Notes: generated by a model from the letters alone, not told the origin. A stretch of DNA of 64,000 bases from Clostridiaceae bacterium (GCA_012728275.1 JAAYFK010000011.1:104823-168822), one strand, 5' to 3'. Positions 35,205-45,176 are shown, numbered from the stretch's first letter. A program made the numbers and translations.

Positions 35205-36629
35205 CTACAGCATTTTGGACCTGTTACGAAATTCATTCTCATGTCGCTTCATATTCTTCTTGCGGAAGAAAAGAAGAGCGGCAATAAGAATCAAACCTAG
35301 TCCAACAATAACAATTACTGTAATAAGAATATCCTTCAAAGTTCCCCAGATAGTTTTCTTATCTGGGGTTACTTCTATTACTTTATCCTTAGAAGTAATC
35401 CGTACATGAATATATCCAATGATATATGACCGATTATCAGCGTAGGTACGATATAAAGGAATATTGAACTCTTGATCTTCAGAATTTGGATCAATTATGA
35501 TATTTGAAAGCTCAACTTTATTAGTGGAGCCTATTGAACTTCTAGCAGTCGTCGTTGTAATGTAATCAATCACATCAATCGATTGCTCGGTTACGACTAT
35601 ATTATAATCTACAATCAATTCTTGAATTCGTGCAATCGTATCGCTATATATTCCAGAAAATTCACTATCATCAATTGGGGTAGTTACATAATTCTGAAAG
35701 CAATAATCAAACATGCTGATTAAGTTGGCATAACGCGTCTCCGAATCGCTTGAACCAAGTATTACTCCTATCAATGTCCTACCATTCTTAGTAGCTGCTG
35801 CAACAATAGTGTGACCAGCCGTATCAGTAAAGCCTGTCTTACCTCCAACATAATATTCATAAGAGTATTGCTGCGTACTAACGAATCTATTTGCATTTGT
35901 AATTGTTCTTGAATCGTCATACTTGTTTGTTGGACCAATAGTATATTGAAGCGTTGTAGATATATCAGAGAACCCTTGAAGCGAGATAGCACAATTAAGT
36001 ATTAAGGCCATATCATGAGCCGTAGTAAGATTGCTTGGGTCAGCAAACCCATAAGCAGTGGTAAACGTAGTATTGGTGCATCCGATCTCTTGTGCCTTAT
36101 TATTCATCATGTTGCAGAACTCAGCTTCTGTACCACCCATTGCGATTGCCAAAGAGAGACAAGCATCATTAGCTGAAACAAGTAGGGAAGCGTAGATTAA
36201 GTCTTGAACAGATATTTCTTCACCTTCAACCAAACCAAGCTTAACATAGTCATCTGGAATGGACTCATACATGTTTGGTGTGATTGTAATGATTTGATCC
36301 ATTGGAAGATTCTCAAAAGCCATTAGAACCGTCATGACCTTGGTAGTAGAAGCAGGCTCCATTGGAGTATCAATATTCTCACCTAGAATATATGAATTCG
36401 ATGTTGCATCATACAATGCAAAGGCTTGCCCATTGACTTCTGGCCTGTCGGTAGGTTGCTCAGATAGAAGAGCTGTTTGCATATCTTCTTGAGTTATTAA
36501 ATCAGATGTTGGAGTAGGCGTAGGAGCGGTTTCCTCGCCTTCAGCACGTACATTACTAAAAGGAATACTTAATAAAATAGAAATAGTAAGTAGCGCACAT
36601 AAGGTTTTGAAAATTATTTTCTTGATCAT
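35205..36629 (-). CDS. dacF: D-alanyl-D-alanine carboxypeptidase (DacA/DacF-type PBP)
   Basis: Low-molecular-weight penicillin-binding protein that trims peptidoglycan pentapeptides. 474 residues: signal peptide (~1-29, ending NVRAEG), a Thr/Pro linker, peptidase S11 domain with STTK (94-97), SAN (152-154) and KTG (264-266), a beta-rich C-terminal domain, and a C-terminal transmembrane helix (~437-458) followed by basic residues. An anchor of this kind, rather than an amphipathic helix, fixes it to the membrane with the enzyme outside. RBS GGAGGC precedes ATG. It converges with leuA (37-bp gap) and diverges from miaB. Confidence 0.93.
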   Translation of the reverse strand: MIKKIIFKTLCALLTISILLSIPFSNVRAEGEETAPTPTPTSDLITQEDMQTALLSEQPTDRPEVNGQAFALYDATSNSYILGENIDTPMEPASTTKVMTVLMAFENLPMDQIITITPNMYESIPDDYVKLGLVEGEEISVQDLIYASLLVSANDACLSLAIAMGGTEAEFCNMMNNKAQEIGCTNTTFTTAYGFADPSNLTTAHDMALILNCAISLQGFSDISTTLQYTIGPTNKYDDSRTITNANRFVSTQQYSYEYYVGGKTGFTDTAGHTIVAAATKNGRTLIGVILGSSDSETRYANLISMFDYCFQNYVTTPIDDSEFSGIYSDTIARIQELIVDYNIVVTEQSIDVIDYITTTTARSSIGSTNKVELSNIIIDPNSEDQEFNIPLYRTYADNRSYIIGYIHVRITSKDKVIEVTPDKKTIWGTLKDILITVIVIVGLGLILIAALLFFRKKNMKRHENEFRNRSKML

Positions 36630-36700
36630 TTTGCCTCCATGTCTTTAACAATTTATTATATCTCTTGTATAATGATTCGGAAAGATGAAAAGGTGATGTT

Positions 36701-38173
36701 ATGGCTATTGTAAAAGTAAGTAGTGAAGACATGAAGGTAGTAAGTAGTGCAATTCTGAGTCTTTGCGAATATTTTCGAGAATTATCAGCAAAGAATAATC
36801 GTAAGATTACTTTCTATATTCATACTTATGGTTGCCAACTTAACGAGTCGGACAGCGAGAAACTTCATGCTATGTGCCTAGCTATGGGTCTTGAGTATTC
36901 GAAAGATGAGCATGCAGATGTTGTCCTATTCAACACGTGCGCTATTAGAGAGAACGCTGAGGATAGGCTTTTTGGCAACCTTGGTGCTTACAAGTCAGAG
37001 AAAATTAGTAATCGTAATATGATAATTGCAGTATGCGGTTGCATGATGAAAATTGAGGATAACGTAAGCAGAATCAAGAACAGTTTTCCGTATGTTGATT
37101 TAGTTTTCGATCCCCAACAGCTTCATAAATTTCCATTGTTACTGTTATCTTCTATTAATAGAAAAAAGCAACTGATTGAAGTTGGTGATGTAGATTACAT
37201 TACTGATGACAGTCTAGTACCTCCGAATAGACTTCGTAAATTCAGAGCGTTAGTTCCTATTATGTATGGATGCAATAATTTCTGTACTTATTGCGTTGTT
37301 CCAAATGCTCGTGGTAGAGAAAGATCAAGAGAGTTTCAGCCAATTATTAACGAGATAACAACGCTTGCTAGAGAAGGATATAAAGAAGTAATGCTTCTTG
37401 GTCAGAATGTTAATTCTTATGGCAAAGATGCTGGATTTAAGGAGACTTTTCCAGACTTACTGAGAGCAATATCTAATATTGAAGGACTCTCACGTGTGCG
37501 CTTCATGACTTCTCATCCTAAAGACCTCAATAGAGAAGTAATTGATATAATGGCTACATGTAAGAATATAGAGACTCATTTACATTTACCTGTTCAATCT
37601 GGATCAGATGCGATTCTTACTAGAATGAACAGACACTATAATCGAGAACAATATCTAGAGATAGTTCGATACTTCCGTAGTATCGTCCCCAACGGCTCAA
37701 TTTCTACGGATATTATCGTTGGCTTTCCAGGAGAGACTGAGGAGGATTTTCAAGATACTTTATCACTTGTTGATGAAGTTAAGTATGACTCTGCTTTTAC
37801 ATTTCAATATTCTCCAAGACCAGGAACTGAGGCTGCCAAATATGAGGACCAAATTCCTCATGATGTAGTAACAGAAAGATTCGGTCGACTGCTCAAGCTA
37901 CAGAACGAATTAACTTATGAGTCTAACCAAAGACTAATAGGCTCGTTACAAGAAGTACTAATTGAAGGCGAGAGTTCAACGGCAACAAATATACTGACTG
38001 GAAGAACCCGTTCTAATCATTTAGTCAATTTCACTATTCCGGACTCACTCAAAGGAGAAGGAGAAGGAGAGTTTGATGCTTCCTCATACGAAGGTAAGCT
38101 ATGTAACGTTAAGATAACTAATGCAAGACCTTACTCTGTGGAAGGTTTAATGGAGAATTTGATTGATGGTTAA
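36701..38173 (+). CDS. miaB: tRNA-2-methylthio-N6-dimethylallyladenosine synthase
   Basis: Radical-SAM methylthiotransferase acting at A37 of tRNAs after MiaA. 490 residues. N-terminal cluster cysteines in YGCQLN, NTCAIREN and VCGCMMK; radical-SAM CxxxCxxC in MYGCNNFCTYC; C-terminal TRAM domain. There is an extra ~35-residue leader before FYIHTYGC. It is followed by mutS with an 8-bp overlap, giving miaB-mutS-mutL-miaA, a widespread clostridial operon in which both enzymes for the same tRNA modification bracket the mismatch-repair pair. Confidence 0.96.
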   Translation: MAIVKVSSEDMKVVSSAILSLCEYFRELSAKNNRKITFYIHTYGCQLNESDSEKLHAMCLAMGLEYSKDEHADVVLFNTCAIRENAEDRLFGNLGAYKSEKISNRNMIIAVCGCMMKIEDNVSRIKNSFPYVDLVFDPQQLHKFPLLLLSSINRKKQLIEVGDVDYITDDSLVPPNRLRKFRALVPIMYGCNNFCTYCVVPNARGRERSREFQPIINEITTLAREGYKEVMLLGQNVNSYGKDAGFKETFPDLLRAISNIEGLSRVRFMTSHPKDLNREVIDIMATCKNIETHLHLPVQSGSDAILTRMNRHYNREQYLEIVRYFRSIVPNGSISTDIIVGFPGETEEDFQDTLSLVDEVKYDSAFTFQYSPRPGTEAAKYEDQIPHDVVTERFGRLLKLQNELTYESNQRLIGSLQEVLIEGESSTATNILTGRTRSNHLVNFTIPDSLKGEGEGEFDASSYEGKLCNVKITNARPYSVEGLMENLIDG

Positions 38174-40865
38174 TGATAATCCTTTAAGGATTCAAGATGT
38201 TTCATATGAAGACTTGTCTCCGATGATGAAACAGTATGTTGATTTAAAGAAATCTCTTGGTAGCACTTTGCTTTTCTACAGGCTAGGTGATTTCTATGAA
38301 ATGTTTTTTGATGATGCAATATATGCTTCAAATGCATTGGAGTTAACTTTGACTGCAAGAGATTGTGGGAATAATCTAAGGGCTCCGATGTGTGGGGTGC
38401 CTTTTCATGCTTACTCATCTTATGCAAGTCGATTAATAGGGCTAGGTCAGAAGGTTGCGATATGTGAGCAATTAGAAGATCCAGCTACAGCAAAAGGATT
38501 AGTAAAAAGGGGATTAGTCAAAGTTTTGACGCCTGGTACTATTACTGATTTTATCGGTCTTGATGAGAAGAAGAACAACTATTTGATGTCAATATATTGT
38601 GTTGGATCTCAATATGGAGTTGGTGTTGCTGATATATCTACAGGGTCATTTGATGCTACTCAATTGTGCTTCGACAATAATGATGAGCACGTTGTAAACT
38701 TAATATCCAAATATGAGCCATCAGAAATTATATATAACGAAGCTTTTTCAAAGACTGCACTGTTTAGCGTAATGGGACAGTATTTTCAAAGTTCGTTAAC
38801 GCTAAGGCCTGAAAGAGAATTCACTTCATTCTCAATTCGCGAGAAGAACTATGTTTCAAGTGTAGATAAGGAAGTATTCTCAGATCCTGAATTGCTTCTT
38901 TGTTCATGTGGTGCTTTGCTAGCATATGCTAATGAAACTCAAGTAGATGCTGTTTCTCATTTGAATAATATAAATGTCTTTAGCATTAGAGAGAATATGG
39001 AACTTGATTATGCGACAAGGACCAATCTAGAAATTATTGAGACTATTCGATCAAAATCTAAGAAGGGTTCACTTCTTTGGGCGATAGATAAAACTCGAAC
39101 TGCTATGGGCGGCAGATTACTCAGAAAATTTGTACAGGAGCCCCTAATTAACAAGCGCGCAATTAACCAAAGACTTGATGCTGTTGAACAAGCTGTTGAC
39201 AAGTATATTGCAAGACAAGAATTAATTGATGGACTCTCAGGATTATATGATATAGAACGACTTTCTAGTAAGATTTCTCTTGGTAGCATAAATGCTAGAG
39301 AATTGCTCTCACTTAAGAATTCTCTTGGGAAGCTTCCTTACATAATAGAATCAGTTGAACCATTTGATAGAGGGTGTTTTCGAGAGATAAAAGCTAATCT
39401 GGATCCACTTACGGATATCTATGAATTACTTGATGCATCAATCAACGAAGAGCCTCCAATAACGATAAAGGACGGCGACATAATTAAACGAGGTTTCTCA
39501 CAGGAATGTGATGAACTATATGATATTGCAACGAATGCAAAAGAATTCATCATGTCAATTGAAACAAAGGAAAGACAGAGAACAGGTGTTTCCAAGCTAA
39601 AAATAGGGTATAACAGGGTCTTTGGATATTATATTGAGATTTCAAGGTCCCAATCCTTTACTCTTCCTGATGAATACATTAGAAAACAAACTCTTGCAAA
39701 TGCTGAGAGGTATGTAACTCCAGAGATCAAAGAACTAGAAGACAAGATTCTAGGGGCACAATCAAAAAGAGTTTCCCTTGAATATCAACTCTTTACAGAA
39801 ATTAGAGAAAAAGTATTTGAGAAGATTGATATTTTATTCAAGGTATCCAAGGCTATTGCTTTACTTGACGTAATTACTTCGCTAGCTGAACTGGCTTCTT
39901 GCGAGAATTATGTTCGCCCAATTGTAGACGATTCAGATGTTATTGACATCGTTGATGGACGACACATTGTTGTCGAAAAAATGATGAGTGAAGTCAGTAA
40001 TTTCGTTCCAAATAGTACTCTTCTCGATGGCAAGAGCAATCGCCTAATGGTTTTAACTGGACCAAACATGGCTGGTAAATCGACATACATGAGGCAAGTT
40101 GCTTTAATCGTGCTTTTAGCTCAGATTGGTTCATTTGTACCAGCAAAGAGTGCACATATTGGTCTAGTAGACCAAATCTTTACTAGAATAGGTGCATCAG
40201 ACGATATCTCAACGGGAAAGTCTACTTTTATGGTGGAGATGAGCGAAGTATCTTCTATTCTTCGTAATGCTACTCGTAAGAGCCTCTTACTTTTTGATGA
40301 AGTAGGGAGAGGTACAAGTACATACGATGGTCTTTCAATTGCATGGGCTGTTATTGAGTATATTATCGATCCAAATATTCTTTTTGCTCGTACTATATTT
40401 GCAACTCATTATCATGAGCTAAATCAGCTAACAAAGCTTTCTTCTGGCGTATTTAACATGCATGTTGATGTGAAAGAGAATGAAGATAGTGTTGTCTTTC
40501 TACACAAGATTGTAGATGGTGGCACGTCAGATAGTTATGGAATTGAAGTAGCCAAGTTAGCAGGCCTTCCTAACGACGTTCTTAGAAGAAGTAGAGCTAT
40601 TCTTAAGGAACTAGAAAGAATTGGAAATTTCAAAGTCACGAGCAACATTGAGATAAAAGACAATGAGATTCTTCCATCAGCTGAGGCAATGCCAGGGCAA
40701 GGTTCAATTTTCAATCCTGATAATGTACTATATCGTAAAGAAGATAAAATCAGGCAAGTATTGAACGACATTGATATTACAAAGATTACGCCGTTAGAAG
40801 CGATGAATCTTCTATATGGATTAACTGACATCGTTAAAAAGGAAAAAAATAATGAGCAGAATTAA
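38166..40865 (+). CDS. mutS: DNA mismatch repair protein MutS
   Basis: 899 residues; recognises mismatches and clamps DNA. The N-terminal mismatch-binding domain has FYRLGDFYEMFFDDA (Phe-x-Glu), then connector, core and clamp domains, and an ATPase with Walker A GPNMAGKST and Walker B LFDEVGRGTST, followed by ATHYHEL. It ends in the MutL/clamp-interaction region with IDITKITPLEAMNLLY. ATG 38166 (GGAG 10 bp upstream) is chosen; TTG 38163 is also in frame. It overlaps miaB by 8 bp and mutL by 14 bp. Confidence 0.97.
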   Translation: MVNDNPLRIQDVSYEDLSPMMKQYVDLKKSLGSTLLFYRLGDFYEMFFDDAIYASNALELTLTARDCGNNLRAPMCGVPFHAYSSYASRLIGLGQKVAICEQLEDPATAKGLVKRGLVKVLTPGTITDFIGLDEKKNNYLMSIYCVGSQYGVGVADISTGSFDATQLCFDNNDEHVVNLISKYEPSEIIYNEAFSKTALFSVMGQYFQSSLTLRPEREFTSFSIREKNYVSSVDKEVFSDPELLLCSCGALLAYANETQVDAVSHLNNINVFSIRENMELDYATRTNLEIIETIRSKSKKGSLLWAIDKTRTAMGGRLLRKFVQEPLINKRAINQRLDAVEQAVDKYIARQELIDGLSGLYDIERLSSKISLGSINARELLSLKNSLGKLPYIIESVEPFDRGCFREIKANLDPLTDIYELLDASINEEPPITIKDGDIIKRGFSQECDELYDIATNAKEFIMSIETKERQRTGVSKLKIGYNRVFGYYIEISRSQSFTLPDEYIRKQTLANAERYVTPEIKELEDKILGAQSKRVSLEYQLFTEIREKVFEKIDILFKVSKAIALLDVITSLAELASCENYVRPIVDDSDVIDIVDGRHIVVEKMMSEVSNFVPNSTLLDGKSNRLMVLTGPNMAGKSTYMRQVALIVLLAQIGSFVPAKSAHIGLVDQIFTRIGASDDISTGKSTFMVEMSEVSSILRNATRKSLLLFDEVGRGTSTYDGLSIAWAVIEYIIDPNILFARTIFATHYHELNQLTKLSSGVFNMHVDVKENEDSVVFLHKIVDGGTSDSYGIEVAKLAGLPNDVLRRSRAILKELERIGNFKVTSNIEIKDNEILPSAEAMPGQGSIFNPDNVLYRKEDKIRQVLNDIDITKITPLEAMNLLYGLTDIVKKEKNNEQN

Positions 40866-42726
40866 CCAACTAGACAGCGTCACGGCGAATAAGATTAAGG
40901 CTGGCGAGGTAATCGAGAGACCCGTTTCCGTTGTAAAGGAACTTTTTGATAATAGCATTGATGCTGGTGCTTCAGAAATCAAAATTGAGTTCAAGAATGG
41001 TGGAATTACTCTAATTCGTGTTACGGATAACGGAATAGGAATGGATAGTGAAGATGCTCGAAAAGCATTTCTCCTTCATGCCACTTCTAAGATTACTTGC
41101 ATAGATGACATCTATGATTTAACGACACAAGGTTTTCGTGGTGAAGCGCTCTCATCGATTGCTGCTTGCTCCAAGGTTACACTTGTAACTAAGACTGCTG
41201 ATAGTAATTATGGAACTATGGTTGAGTATCAAGACGGCAAGTTAATCAGCACTTCAGAGTGCTCAGCTACTGTTGGTACAACGATTAGTGTTTCTGATCT
41301 TTTCGAGAATATTCCTGCAAGATATAAATTTCTGAAGAAAGATTCAACGGAAGGAATGTATATATGTTCAATGGTTGAGAAACTTGCGATAGTAAATCCT
41401 CATGTTAGCGTCAAGCTAATTAAGGATGGCAAAGTCATTCTCTCAACACCTGGTAATGGAGTATTGCTTGATGCGATTTACTCAGTATATGGCAAGGAAA
41501 TCGCTAAGGAGTTAATTCCAGTTAACTACGAGTTCGAAGGCAGCAAAATTCGAGGATATATTTCAAGACCAGAATATACTAGAGGAAATAAAGCATTACA
41601 GTGTTTCTTTGTAAATGAAAGAATAATTAGAAATCTAGCAATATCAAAAGCGCTAGAAGAAGCTTACAGGAATATTTTAATGAAGAATAGATACTCGATT
41701 TGCTTTTTAAGTATTTTTACTTCGCCTAATAAAGTAGATGTAAATGTTCATCCTCAGAAATGCGAAGTAAGATTCACTTCAGAATCAGATATATATAGAC
41801 TTGTATATCACGGAGTTGAAGATGCTTTGAGTTCATTACGAAGTAATATACCCGTTACTTCTGTAGACTCTATTTCTGCTACCTCAAATATAAGCGGAAT
41901 AAAATACAAGGCAAACTATCTCCCTGCGCCAACACAACTTAAATATAATCAAGCAAGTATATCAGAAGGTAATTCAAGTACTACCAGTACTACTAATAAT
42001 GCTAGTAAGGCATGTACTAATATTTTAGAGATTCTTTCTAACCTGGATTACAAACCCAGCGACTATGACTATAAAAAAGAAGATAGCACAACCATTACCC
42101 CAATAATTGAGGATTCAATTGAATTTAAGAAGACTGATATTGGTTTACTTCTTGAGTCAAGGTTTATAGGAGTGCTATTCAATACGTTTATTATCATGCA
42201 AGCTAAGGATTACGTATTTTTCATAGATCAGCACGCAGCACATGAGAGAGTTCTTTATGAGTCTTTCTTACTTACTAAGACTAAAAATGATAACAATCTA
42301 TCACAAGCGCTTCTAGTGCCTAAGATTATATCTTTCAGTGCATCAGATTATTCGTTCATTCAAGATAGAGTCAGCGACTTCTCAAGTCACGGTTTCGATA
42401 TTGAACTATTAGAGAATAGGGAAGTAGCAATTAGACAAGTCCCATATTCTTATCAAAACATTGATCTAAAACTCTCAATAGAGACGATTATCAACGAGTT
42501 TAAAAACGATCTTCCGATGGGTAATGATAGATGGTTTGCTTCAATTGCTTCAGCTGCATGTAAAGCAGCAATTAAGGCACACGATAGAATAGATGAACAA
42601 GAAGTTATTTCGTTAATTAATCAATTAAGTAAACTAAAAGATCCATATCATTGTCCTCATGGAAGACCTACCTTCATTAGACAATCCATTAGTGACTTTG
42701 AGAAGATGTTTAAGAGAATTGTATGA
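40852..42726 (+). CDS. mutL: DNA mismatch repair endonuclease MutL
   Basis: 624 residues. GHKL ATPase N-terminus: IKAGEVIERPVSVVKELFDNSIDAG, DNGIGM, HATSK, GFRGEALSSI. A variable linker (~345-410, Ser/Thr/Asn rich) precedes the C-terminal dimerisation/endonuclease domain with FIDQHAAHERVLYE, the DQHA-x2-E-x4-E nicking motif. The presence of the motif fits an organism without MutH. RBS AAGGAAA precedes ATG, and it overlaps mutS by 14 bp and miaA by 4 bp (ATGA). Confidence 0.97.
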   Translation: MSRINQLDSVTANKIKAGEVIERPVSVVKELFDNSIDAGASEIKIEFKNGGITLIRVTDNGIGMDSEDARKAFLLHATSKITCIDDIYDLTTQGFRGEALSSIAACSKVTLVTKTADSNYGTMVEYQDGKLISTSECSATVGTTISVSDLFENIPARYKFLKKDSTEGMYICSMVEKLAIVNPHVSVKLIKDGKVILSTPGNGVLLDAIYSVYGKEIAKELIPVNYEFEGSKIRGYISRPEYTRGNKALQCFFVNERIIRNLAISKALEEAYRNILMKNRYSICFLSIFTSPNKVDVNVHPQKCEVRFTSESDIYRLVYHGVEDALSSLRSNIPVTSVDSISATSNISGIKYKANYLPAPTQLKYNQASISEGNSSTTSTTNNASKACTNILEILSNLDYKPSDYDYKKEDSTTITPIIEDSIEFKKTDIGLLLESRFIGVLFNTFIIMQAKDYVFFIDQHAAHERVLYESFLLTKTKNDNNLSQALLVPKIISFSASDYSFIQDRVSDFSSHGFDIELLENREVAIRQVPYSYQNIDLKLSIETIINEFKNDLPMGNDRWFASIASAACKAAIKAHDRIDEQEVISLINQLSKLKDPYHCPHGRPTFIRQSISDFEKMFKRIV

Positions 42727-43676
42727 TTGAAATAAGTAAGTACGTAAGTGGATACAATTATATTCCAATAATATGTGGACCCACTGCTAGCGGCAAAAGC
42801 TCGCTCGCCTTATCTCTATGTGAAGAAATTGGTGCTGAATTAATATCAGCTGATTCTATGCAAATATATAAGTATATGAATATTGGAACAGCGAAAGCGA
42901 CATCCGATGAGCAAGCTAGGGTGAAGCATCATTTAATTGATATCGTTGAACCAGGGGAATACTTCTCAGTTAGCGACTATATAAGTTTATGTGAGAAAGA
43001 AATTATTACTATTCTCGAAAAAGGTAAGCTCCCAGTTATTTGTGGCGGCACTGGGCAGTACATCTCAGCATTATTATATGGATTAGATTACGAAATTGAT
43101 TTAGATACAGCAAAAATTGACCAGTATGTAGATAGAATTTCTAGTGAATATGAAGCAAATGGAATTGAAGGAATATTTCACAGGTTAGAAATAGCCGATC
43201 CGGAAGCCGCTTCAAAGATCCATCCAAATAACACTCGTAGAGTAATACGAGCACTCTCGGTATATGAAGCTACCGGTACTACTTTTAGCGAGAAAAATCG
43301 TAAATCAAGAACTAGCGGAGCGAAGTTCCCGTTTAAGTTGTTTCAAATAGATTTGGATAGAGATCAACTCTACAACAGAATCAATAAAAGAGTTGATATT
43401 ATGGTTGAAGAGGGACTAATTGATGAAGTAAAGGACCTATATGCCAGAAAAATTGACCCAAAATCGACCTGCATGCAAGCAATTGGATACAAAGAATTGA
43501 TTAAATATGTAGCAGGTGAGTCGATATTAGAGGAAGCAATTAACGAAATCAAGTTAAATACTCGCCATTATGCGAAGCGTCAGCTAACCTGGTTTAGGTA
43601 TATTAACGGGATTGTTTCATTATGCCAAGAAGACATGACATTACAAGTAAAAAGCATTTTGACAGAGATAAAATAA
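42723..43676 (+). CDS. miaA: tRNA dimethylallyltransferase
   Basis: Adds dimethylallyl to A37 of tRNAs reading UNN codons, making the substrate for MiaB four genes upstream. 317 residues; P-loop GPTASGKSSLAL, DSMQIYKYMNIGTAK, HHLIDIVEP, GGTGQYISALLYG and NTRHYAKRQLTWFR are in order. It is the last gene of the operon. Its ATGA overlap with mutL shows coupling. No hfq follows; the next 160 bp are AT-rich without recognisable sites up to the convergent lexA. Confidence 0.96.
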   Translation: MIEISKYVSGYNYIPIICGPTASGKSSLALSLCEEIGAELISADSMQIYKYMNIGTAKATSDEQARVKHHLIDIVEPGEYFSVSDYISLCEKEIITILEKGKLPVICGGTGQYISALLYGLDYEIDLDTAKIDQYVDRISSEYEANGIEGIFHRLEIADPEAASKIHPNNTRRVIRALSVYEATGTTFSEKNRKSRTSGAKFPFKLFQIDLDRDQLYNRINKRVDIMVEEGLIDEVKDLYARKIDPKSTCMQAIGYKELIKYVAGESILEEAINEIKLNTRHYAKRQLTWFRYINGIVSLCQEDMTLQVKSILTEIK

Positions 43677-43839
43677 ATAATATATTTCTTTTGTGCTATG
43701 TAAACAAAATATCTTATCCTTCTTTGTACGATAGTTCAAATATCATCTTATTAGATTACAAATCTCAAAAACTTATTGCAGTTAGTCAATATTTTTGCTA
43801 AGTTCAGAATAATGAAAGGAGGCAAAGTAAGATAGTAAA

Positions 43840-44520
43840 TTAGTTTATTGTGTATCTATGGAGACCAATAACTTTACCCATAATTTTACAGTTTTCATCA
43901 TAGTAAGGGATAGGTGAAAATAATTCGTTCTCAGGGAATAAGAAAGGCGTTCCATTGACTCTTCCAAATCGTTTTACGGTAGCTTCATCACCAACTAGAG
44001 CAGCAACTATCTCACCCTCATTACAGTAATTCTGCTTACGAATAATCAGAATATCTCCATCGAGGATATGAGCATTAATCATACTTGAACCTTGTACTCT
44101 AAGCATAAAGCACTCGGAATTGCCAATAATCGACTTATCTACATAATACGATTCAGAATAATCCTCGTGTGCATAAATAGGTACACCAGCGGTTATTTTA
44201 CCAACACAGTACAATTTAGTAACATCTGCTGAGGAAACAGAATCATCTTGATCTGTTTGCGAATTGTTATCCCAATTACCGACATCATCCATATCTTTGA
44301 TGATAATGGCTCGTCTCATGCCGGGTCTATACTCAATGCGTCCTATTTCATCTAGTTTTCTTAGATACGAATGAACTGATGAGGTTGACTTGAGTCCAGC
44401 TCCAATACAAATCTCGCGAACTGAAGGTGACATCGTATTATTGTGAATGTAAGTCTTTACATAATTATAGACTCTCTCAATAGATTGATTACCTTTACAA
44501 CTAGAATTATTGTCTGTCAT
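43840..44520 (-). CDS. lexA: SOS repressor LexA
   Basis: 226 residues. N-terminal winged helix (MSPSVREICIGAGLKSTSSVHSYL, ~30-53), an acidic linker (~74-100), the Ala111-Gly112 autocleavage site in KITAGVPIYA, and a peptidase S24 domain with catalytic Ser146 (QGSSMI) and Lys183 (ATVKRF). The full catalytic dyad is present, so RecA-stimulated self-cleavage is expected. A DinR-box-like sequence lies just upstream of its start, which would give autoregulation. It is divergent from the sigma-like gene at 44640. Confidence 0.95.
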   Translation of the reverse strand: MTDNNSSCKGNQSIERVYNYVKTYIHNNTMSPSVREICIGAGLKSTSSVHSYLRKLDEIGRIEYRPGMRRAIIIKDMDDVGNWDNNSQTDQDDSVSSADVTKLYCVGKITAGVPIYAHEDYSESYYVDKSIIGNSECFMLRVQGSSMINAHILDGDILIIRKQNYCNEGEIVAALVGDEATVKRFGRVNGTPFLFPENELFSPIPYYDENCKIMGKVIGLHRYTIN

Positions 44521-44529
44521 ATCAACCTC

Positions 44530-44543
44530 CGAACATATTTTCT
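44530..44543. promoter_or_regulatory. Probable LexA (DinR-box) operator of lexA
   Basis: CGAACATATTTTCT matches 12 of 14 positions of the Bacillus consensus CGAACRNRYGTTYC. It lies 10 bp upstream of the lexA start codon, overlapping its RBS region. Confidence 0.6.
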
Positions 44544-44555
44544 ATTTCTTTAATG

Positions 44556-44573
44556 GTAATCAATAATGATTAC
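44556..44573. promoter_or_regulatory. Perfect inverted repeat in the lexA divergent promoter region
   Basis: GTAATCAATAATGATTAC: 7-bp arms (GTAATCA / TGATTAC) and a 4-bp centre. It lies midway between lexA and the sigma-like gene. It is not a LexA consensus; it could bind another dimeric regulator. Confidence 0.5.
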
Positions 44574-44578
44574 TTTGT

Positions 44579-44592
44579 CAAACACTTGTTTG
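44579..44592. promoter_or_regulatory. Second LexA-box-like palindrome, facing the sigma-like gene
   Basis: CAAACACTTGTTTG is a palindrome of CAAAC-N4-GTTTG architecture, spaced like the DinR box (11 of 14 consensus positions), and lies 48 bp before ATG 44640. Confidence 0.5.
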
Positions 44593-44639
44593 ATAAATGC
44601 AAGTGTAATGAATGATTTTTTTCGAATAAGGAGGATATT

Positions 44640-45176
44640 ATGAAAACCTTAACTAAAGAAGAACTACGAAACCATTTGGATTCATTAATTGATGATTTAG
44701 GTTTTAAGGATCCAAAATTCAACGAGAAAATGCGACTTCTTAGTAGTATAGAAGATGAGAAGAATAATGTACTTATGTCTCTCTACACACAAGAATATGG
44801 TCCATGTTCAGCAACTAGTATTAAGGATCTCCCAAGAGGTAAGTCAGATTACACAGCCATCATGATTGACTTCTCTAATGGCTTCGACAACTACAAAAAA
44901 GACCTGAAGAGAAGCCTTCAACATATCAAGTATCGCAATCAAAATGCACTAATTCTTTTGCTTATGATTCTTAATCTATCTCATCCTTATTCTGAGATTT
45001 TATACTATAGATTCTACAAGCAAATGAGTAATGTAGAAGTAATGCATAAGCTCTATTTAAGTAAAGCAACTTACTTCAGAAACTACAAGGTAGGATTCAC
45101 CCAGCTTCTTGAAAGACTAAACAACTACATTGTTGAATACAATTCGAAGATCAACCAATCAAATGGTGATTTTTAA
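44640..45176 (+). CDS. Sigma-region-4-like helix-turn-helix protein, divergent from lexA
   Basis: 178 residues, no clear named family. Residues ~110-165 (YSEILYYRFYKQMSNVEVMHKLYLSKATYFRNY) read like a sigma-70 region 4 helix-turn-helix, as in phage-type late regulators (DUF1492/ArpU-like). The N-terminal 100 residues are charged and helical with no sigma region 2, so it is not a full sigma factor. RBS AAGGAGG lies 7 bp before ATG. The shared 119-bp region with lexA holds two LexA-box-like sites, so SOS control is likely. In Bacillus the gene next to lexA is the division inhibitor yneA; this protein is different. Confidence 0.7.
   Translation: MKTLTKEELRNHLDSLIDDLGFKDPKFNEKMRLLSSIEDEKNNVLMSLYTQEYGPCSATSIKDLPRGKSDYTAIMIDFSNGFDNYKKDLKRSLQHIKYRNQNALILLLMILNLSHPYSEILYYRFYKQMSNVEVMHKLYLSKATYFRNYKVGFTQLLERLNNYIVEYNSKINQSNGDF

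Noticed and set aside
43677..43839. hfq expected after miaA, and a terminator
   Set aside because: No frame in the gap has Hfq-like sequence and no hairpin with a T tract was found.
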